A stretch of 9,282 nucleotides of DNA from Treponema sp. (GTDB lineage: Bacteria; Spirochaetota; Spirochaetia; Treponematales; Breznakiellaceae), in the NCBI GenBank assembly GCA_009780595.1, contig WQZT01000052.1, positions 1-9,282 of the forward strand. The letters run 5' to 3'. The position numbers and the translations under genes were made by a program. Below are positions 5,639-9,282 of this stretch, in pieces. Each line of letters starts with the position of its first letter. The stretch's first letter is position 1. Below the pieces are notes generated by a model. It did not search any database. It was not told where the DNA came from and was given only the letters and a program-made list of their open reading frames with translations.

Positions 5639-5761
5639 AGGAGGGGGAGCACATTTGCGGAAAGTGCAAGCTTTGCCCGCTCCAGCGGTTGCATGCACCT
5701 ACGCGGCTCCCCCTGGCTCCAGCCTCCTCGTCGCTTCGCTCCTGCGGTGGCTTTCGCCACC
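5639..5761. repeat. Cluster of small GC-rich palindromes in the convergent asr/moa gap
   Basis: Exact stems include GGTGGC-TTTC-GCCACC (5746-5761; on the minus strand its loop reads GAAA, a GNRA tetraloop), GGCT-CC-AGCC (5715-5724), CCGCT-CC-AGCGG (5677-5688) and GCAA-GCT-TTGC (5666-5676). A long-range stem GGGGGAGC (5643-5650) with GCTCCCCC (5706-5713) encloses two of them. No convincing gene fits here. It may be a REP-like or structured intergenic repeat, or a shared 3'-end processing region for the two converging operons. Confidence 0.5.
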
Positions 5762-5780
5762 CCCTCTCATTGCCCCCAAT

Positions 5781-6299
5781 TCACCGCGCGCATTCGGAGT
5801 CGTTGCCGATGAGTATATCAAGCCCGTGCTCAAGTTCGCTCATGACGAATTCGAGGTTCTCCCGCACGGACTTCGGGCTGCCTGGCAAGTTGACGATGAG
5901 CGTTGCACCGCGAATGGCGGCAACGGCGCGGCTTAACATTGCCCGCTTCGTGATCGCCATGCTCTGCATCCGCATCGCTTCCGGTATGCCGGGAACAAGC
6001 CGCTGTGCCACCGCAAGGGTTGCTTCCGGTGTGCGATCCCGCTGGGAAAAGCCCGTTCCCCCGGTTGTCAAAATCAGGTCAGCGATACCTTCATCGCAGA
6101 GGCGGCGCAATTCCCGCTCCAGCAAATCCTGCTCGTCGGGCAAAATCACGCTGTGTACAACGGTGTAGCCCACGGCTTCAAGCATTTCCCGCACGAGTTT
6201 GCCGCTTGCGTCTTCCCGTTCCCCCCGCGAGCCTTTGTCGCTGGCGGTGATGACGGCGGCACGGTAGCTGCCGCGCTCTTGGTGTTGGTTATTCGGCAT
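5781..6299 (-). CDS. mog: Molybdopterin adenylyltransferase-type protein (Mog/MoaB family)
   Basis: 172 residues from ATG 6299, usual for MogA/MoaB. These proteins bind molybdopterin and adenylate it with ATP-Mg before MoeA inserts molybdate. Visible motifs are AAVITASDKGSRGERED (14-30), LTTGGTGFSQRDRTPEA (77-93) with Asp88, Pro91 and Glu92 in the conserved loop, and IVNLPGSPKSVRENLEF (135-151). The start is chosen because the family N-terminus follows; an upstream ATG at 6347 would add 16 unrelated residues. It overlaps the MOSC gene by 11 nt and has only a weak ribosome site, suggesting coupling. It is the last gene of the minus-strand operon. Whether it is MogA or MoaB by specificity cannot be told from sequence alone. 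Confidence 0.92.
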   Translation of the reverse strand: MPNNQHQERGSYRAAVITASDKGSRGEREDASGKLVREMLEAVGYTVVHSVILPDEQDLLERELRRLCDEGIADLILTTGGTGFSQRDRTPEATLAVAQRLVPGIPEAMRMQSMAITKRAMLSRAVAAIRGATLIVNLPGSPKSVRENLEFVMSELEHGLDILIGNDSECAR

Positions 6300-6717
6300 A
6301 TATCTGGTCGCCTGTTTGAACCGTGCCGCCTTGCAGCACAACGGCAAAAATGCCTTCGCGGGGCATAATGCAGTCGCCCATGCGGTAGTAAATCGAACAG
6401 CGGTTTACGCAGTCCTTGCCGATTTGCGTCAGTTCCAGGAGAGAGTTGCCGCAGCGGAACTTTGTCCCGATGGGGTAGCTGGCAAAATCAACTCCCTCCG
6501 CCACGATATTTTCCCCAAAGTCGCCGTATTCAACCGCCGCTCCCTTCGCGCGAAACGCTTCGATTTTTTCAAGCGACAGAAGGCTCACCTGCCGATGCCC
6601 CGCGCCCGCGTGGGCATCGCCTTTCAACCCGTGCTGAACGACAAGTTCCGCTTTCCCCGCATCCCGCTTTGCCGTGCCTTTTCCCTCGCTCAGGCACACA
6701 GCTTTTATTGTTCCCAT
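6289..6717 (-). CDS. MOSC-domain protein
   Basis: 142 residues from ATG 6717, preceded by GGAGG (6727-6723) 5 nt upstream and only 1 nt after the moaA stop. A longer open frame to 6894 lacks these signals and runs into moaA. The MOSC fold (named for molybdenum cofactor sulfurase C-terminus) is marked by HGLKGDAHAG (29-38), RQVSLLSLEKI (42-52), FGENIV (67-72) and LELTQIGKDC (94-103). Cys116 in GDCIMPREGIFA is the conserved MOSC Cys; Cys103 and Cys107 lie nearby. Small MOSC proteins are thought to bind cofactor or carry sulfur, but their exact substrate is generally unknown. Its place between moaA and mog ties it to molybdenum cofactor handling, as in organisms where MOSC and Mog domains are fused. 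Confidence 0.88.
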   Translation of the reverse strand: MGTIKAVCLSEGKGTAKRDAGKAELVVQHGLKGDAHAGAGHRQVSLLSLEKIEAFRAKGAAVEYGDFGENIVAEGVDFASYPIGTKFRCGNSLLELTQIGKDCVNRCSIYYRMGDCIMPREGIFAVVLQGGTVQTGDQIYAE

Positions 6718-6718
6718 T

Positions 6719-7705
6719 TCAACCTCCAATGCGAAAAAGTTCCGCCGCTTCGCGCTTGCGTTCTTCCCCCGCGCTGGCAAAACGATGCCCCGCCGGTTTC
6801 CGCCGGACAAGGTCAACAATCGCCGCCTCGATCTCCCGCTCGCTTGCTTTATTCGCCAAAAGCCCGCGCAGATCAATTTCCGCCGTGCTGTCAAGACATG
6901 CCTTCAGCGTCCCCGCCGCCGTAATCCGCAGCCGGTTGCAGTCTTCGCAGAAACCGCGGCTCACCGCGCCGATAATGCCGATGTGCCCGGCAAAGCCCGG
7001 CAGTGTGTGGTATACCGCAGGCCCTTCGCCGAGTTTCACCGGAACCTGCATCAGCTTGCCAAATGCCGCTTCGACGCGGGATGCAACCTCGCGTATCGGG
7101 AAGGGGCGCATTTCGGCGGCGGGACCAAACGGCATAAGCTCGATAAACCGCACCGCGATGTTTCTGGTTCGGGCAAGTTCGGCAATCGCCGGAATATCCT
7201 GCTCGTTAAAGTCGCCTAGCGGCACGCAGTTCACCTTGACAGACATTCCCAGTTCCAGCGCCGCATCAATGGCGGGGAGGATATTCTCAAAGCCGCCGCA
7301 CCCGCTGATCCGGGCGAACCGTTCCCGGTCTAACGTGTCAAGGCTGATGTTGACTGCATCAAGCCCGGCGGCAGAAAGCGCCCGCAGGTTTTCTTCACCA
7401 AGCAGCACTCCGTTCGTCGTCATCGTTACGCGCTTGATTCCCGCCACCGCTTTCAGATCGCGGATAAATTCCGCCGCGCCTGTGCGTACCAACGGCTCGC
7501 CGCCGGTTACGCGGACGGTGCGTACCCCAAGCCTTGCAAGGATTCGGCACACTGAAACGAGGTCGTCAAAATCCATCACCTCGCTGTGACTTATTTCCTG
7601 ACCTTTGGGCATACAGTATAAACAGCGCAGGTTGCAGAGATCGGTAATCGACACGCGCAGGTAGGTGATTGTCCTGCCGAATGAATCAGTTAGGCTTGCC
7701 GACAA
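6719..7705 (-). CDS. moaA: GTP 3',8-cyclase MoaA (radical SAM)
   Basis: 328 residues. MoaA uses S-adenosylmethionine to convert GTP to 3',8-cyclo-GTP, the first step of molybdopterin synthesis, which MoaC completes to cyclic pyranopterin. LTDSFGRTITYLRVSITDLC leads into the radical-SAM Cys24-x3-Cys28-x2-Cys31, followed by TGGEPLVR (SAM binding, near residue 70). The C-terminal substrate-binding [4Fe-4S] has Cys253-x2-Cys256-x13-Cys270. The protein ends in the functional Gly-Gly tail (RIGG). I chose TTG 7705 because AAGGAG (7719-7714) stands 8 nt upstream and the family N-terminus begins there. TTG 7753 would add 16 residues with no ribosome site. It overlaps moaC by 20 nt. All motifs are intact. 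Confidence 0.93.
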   Translation of the reverse strand: MSASLTDSFGRTITYLRVSITDLCNLRCLYCMPKGQEISHSEVMDFDDLVSVCRILARLGVRTVRVTGGEPLVRTGAAEFIRDLKAVAGIKRVTMTTNGVLLGEENLRALSAAGLDAVNISLDTLDRERFARISGCGGFENILPAIDAALELGMSVKVNCVPLGDFNEQDIPAIAELARTRNIAVRFIELMPFGPAAEMRPFPIREVASRVEAAFGKLMQVPVKLGEGPAVYHTLPGFAGHIGIIGAVSRGFCEDCNRLRITAAGTLKACLDSTAEIDLRGLLANKASEREIEAAIVDLVRRKPAGHRFASAGEERKREAAELFRIGG

Positions 7706-8183
7706 AATGCCCGCTCCTTCCGCCGGATTTTTCGCAGAGGCGGATGTTGCCAATCACCATAGTTTTGTCGATAGCTTTGCACATATCGTACACCGTCAGC
7801 AACGCCACCGAAACGCCCGTGAGCGCCTCCATTTCCGCGCCCGTTTTACCGGAAAGTTTTACCGTGCAACGTGCTTCTATTATGTTGCTTTCCACGTCGT
7901 CTGTATCGAGTGAAAAATCGACGGCGCACTTGTCAAAGTTGAGAAGATGGCACAGGGGGATAAGCTCTGCGGTTCGCTTGGCGGCGCTGATTCCCGCGAT
8001 TCGCGCCACGCCAAGAACGTCTCCCTTTGCGGCAGTCCTGTCCCGCACCGCTGCCATAACTTCGGCGCCAACGGAGATTTCCCCTTTCGCTGTTGCGCTA
8101 CGGCTCGTTGTCTCTTTGGCAGACACATCCACCATTACCGCGTTGCCGCTATCGTCAAAGTGCGTAAACCCGTTGCCGCTCAT
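7686..8183 (-). CDS. moaC: Cyclic pyranopterin monophosphate synthase MoaC
   Basis: 165 residues, normal for MoaC, which turns MoaA's 3',8-cyclo-GTP into cyclic pyranopterin monophosphate. Key stretches are KGDVLGVARIAGISAAKRT with Lys53, ELIPLCHLL with His79, GAEMEALTGVSVALLTVYDM with Asp133, and KSGGRSG (152-158). These match the residues used in the Escherichia coli enzyme. The ATG at 8183 follows GGGGGAG on the minus strand. It is the first gene of the operon moaC-moaA-MOSC-mog, and its end overlaps moaA. No moaE, moaD, moeA or molybdate transporter gene lies in the window, so the remainder of the pathway must be encoded elsewhere. Confidence 0.96.
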   Translation of the reverse strand: MSGNGFTHFDDSGNAVMVDVSAKETTSRSATAKGEISVGAEVMAAVRDRTAAKGDVLGVARIAGISAAKRTAELIPLCHLLNFDKCAVDFSLDTDDVESNIIEARCTVKLSGKTGAEMEALTGVSVALLTVYDMCKAIDKTMVIGNIRLCEKSGGRSGHFVGKPN

Positions 8184-8204
8184 CGCTCCCCCTTTGTAAA
8201 TCTG

Positions 8205-8234
8205 ATTATAATATAGGTTTTTATGCTGTAATCA
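8205..8234 (-). promoter_or_regulatory. Probable promoter of the moaC-moaA-MOSC-mog operon
   Basis: On the minus strand a perfect -10 TATAAT lies at 8210-8205, about 20 nt before the moaC start, giving a very short leader. The -35 region is poor: the best candidate is TGATTA at 8234-8229 with an 18-nt spacer. No MoCo-type (moaA-motif) riboswitch can fit between this promoter and moaC. Confidence 0.5.
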
Positions 8235-8350
8235 TTCTAGAGCAACTTGCTGAAAAAAACAATCAAAGCGCAATTAGATTTATACCTGCCACTCAGGCGG
8301 GGGCACGGAAATCAATTTTCAAAATTCCTCTTCGATGATAAACTAATTCA
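8221..8350. other. Gap between moaC promoter and ISAs1-type gene
   Basis: AT-rich sequence without a gene. It contains a hairpin CCTGCC-ACTCA-GGCGGG (8285-8301) and a palindrome AATTTT-C-AAAATT (8314-8326). One edge of the ISAs1-like element must lie here, possibly near the GC-rich stretch at 8295-8307. The matching right end is outside the window, so the terminal repeat cannot be verified. Confidence 0.4.
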
Positions 8351-9282
8351 ATGGACAATATCGCAAAGATACATGGGTATTTTGCGGAGATACAAACCAT
8401 CATGGAACACAACGGCTTATTACAGCGTGGGGCAGGCATTGACGGTCGTGATACTCGGTTCCCTGTGCGGCTTGCGGAATGTCAGCCAAATCAACCAGTA
8501 GTCGGAAACCAAGCGCGTCAGATATTTCCTGCTCAAACTCATCGAGCATTCTTCAATGAACTTGTGCCTTACAAAGTGGGTGCAGTCAATGCTCAGTGGA
8601 TCTACCAAAGGACTGACAATCTCGTGCGATGGAAAAAACAATACGCTCCACCGCAAAGATGGAGAACTACGAAAGCCCGCTGCACATCATAAGCGCGCAC
8701 CTAGCGGAGATGGGGATAACGCTAACAAGCCAGAAGGTGGTGGGGAAAAGTAGCGAAATACCGGCATTGCGCCAGTCGCTGGAGGCTTTATCGGCTGAAG
8801 GTTGCATGATTGTCGCCGATGCACTGCATTGCCGGAGGGAAATGGCTGCACTTGTCGTGAAAAAGAAGGCTGATTACCTTTTGAGCGTGAAAGATAACCA
8901 GGGTATGTTGAAACAAGACATCAAAGAGTATGTTCAGGATGATATGTTACGGAAGAATATGGATACCGCGCAGACGTGCGAGAAAAACGGCGGCAGGTTG
9001 GAGAAGCGCAGCGCCTTTGTTACAAGAGAAATCGACTGGTTATCGAGCAGAGATGAGTGGAAGAACCTGGGTTGTATCGGAGCGATATATAGTTAGAGTG
9101 AGTGCAAGGGCAAGGCTTCAGTGAATGGCGCTATTACATTTCCAGCAGGAAGTTGACGGCGGAAGAACTTTTGAAGCACTCACGGATGAAATGGTAGGTT
9201 GAATCGATGCACTGGCTTTTGGATATACACTTCGGCGAGGACTTCTGCCAGATTGAGAATGAAGGAGCGCAGCAAGTCTTGA
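8351..9282 (+). pseudogene. ISAs1-family transposase, multiply disrupted and cut by window end
   Basis: ATG 8351 opens MDNIAKIHGYFAEI, a typical ISAs1 N-terminus. The frame shifts near 8394-8396 to SWNTTAYYSVGQALTVVILG and continues past a TAG (8498-8500, where TGG would fit) to LTISCDGK. It shifts again at the A6 run 8633-8638 to TIRSTAKMENYESPLHIISA and CMIVADALHCRREMA, then meets TAG at 9094-9096. A third shift near 9120 leads to EWRYYISSRKLTAEELLKHS, another TAG (where a Ser codon would fit), and VESMHWLLDIHFGEDFCQIE at the right edge. Candidate DDE residues are the Asp in CDGK, the Asp in VADALH and the Glu in VESMHW. About 10-15 residues also seem missing after the first TAG. Clearly non-functional. 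Confidence 0.85.

Noticed and set aside
6462..7589. 375-codon + strand open frame across the moa operon
   Set aside because: Ser/Arg/Pro-rich shadow of moaA and the MOSC gene, with no family motif, while the minus strand encodes proteins with all catalytic residues.
8625..8640. A AAA AAC slippery heptamer in the ISAs1 gene as a programmed -1 frameshift
   Set aside because: The needed shift is +1 (or -2); -1 slippage would enter the wrong frame, and other nonsense codons and shifts show the gene is decayed.
2150..9222. Repeated in-frame TAG codons in both transposases (2150, 8498, 9094 and about 9205) as a sign of amber recoding
   Set aside because: hicA and asrC use TAG as their normal stop, and the TAG-containing genes also carry deletions or frameshifts, so ordinary decay is sufficient.
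1..9282. CRISPR array or retron-like system
   Set aside because: No regularly spaced repeats of 20-40 bp and no cas, reverse transcriptase or related gene in any frame.

Overview
The window looks like a bacterial chromosome segment in which an intact, GC-rich metabolic core (about 2600-8220) sits between two AT-richer stretches of decayed mobile DNA. Host inference: an anaerobe, because it carries NADH-linked anaerobic sulfite reductase. The integrase-like N-terminus, the hicAB pair and the IS1-like and ISAs1-like transposases resemble, from memory only, sequences in gut spirochaetes of the Treponema type. That taxonomic guess is low confidence and nothing in the window proves it.

Left flank (1-2600): the 3' half of a tRNA-Thr(UGU) gene and a complete tRNA-Tyr(GUA) gene with a good intrinsic terminator. 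Next to them is the N-terminal piece of an integrase-like protein, preceded by two helically phased direct repeats. Then come an XRE-type regulator broken by three 1-nt losses, a hicAB toxin-antitoxin pair with an open toxin frame but a doubly broken antitoxin, and a 574-bp internally deleted IS1-like element whose terminal inverted repeats still match.

Core (2600-8220): a near-consensus promoter starts immediately beyond the IS1-like element and drives asrA-asrB-asrC on the + strand (sulfite to sulfide, NADH as donor). Converging on it from the right is a tightly overlapping minus-strand operon, moaC-moaA-(MOSC protein)-mog. It covers the first step of molybdopterin synthesis (MoaA, MoaC), a molybdopterin adenylyltransferase-type protein (Mog/MoaB) and a MOSC-domain protein. 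All seven genes are open, have intact active-site motifs and mostly have clear ribosome binding sites. moaE, moaD and moeA are not here. The two operons meet in a 230-bp gap packed with GC-rich palindromes.

Right flank (8220-9282): an ISAs1-family transposase gene with frameshifts and nonsense codons, running off the window end.

The asr and moa genes do not share a reaction, so their proximity may be chance or reflect a shared anaerobic-respiration island. I did not find convincing evidence of an undescribed system. The best leads are the toxin without an intact antitoxin, the fact that almost every frameshift can be explained as gain or loss of one A, and the palindrome cluster between the two operons.
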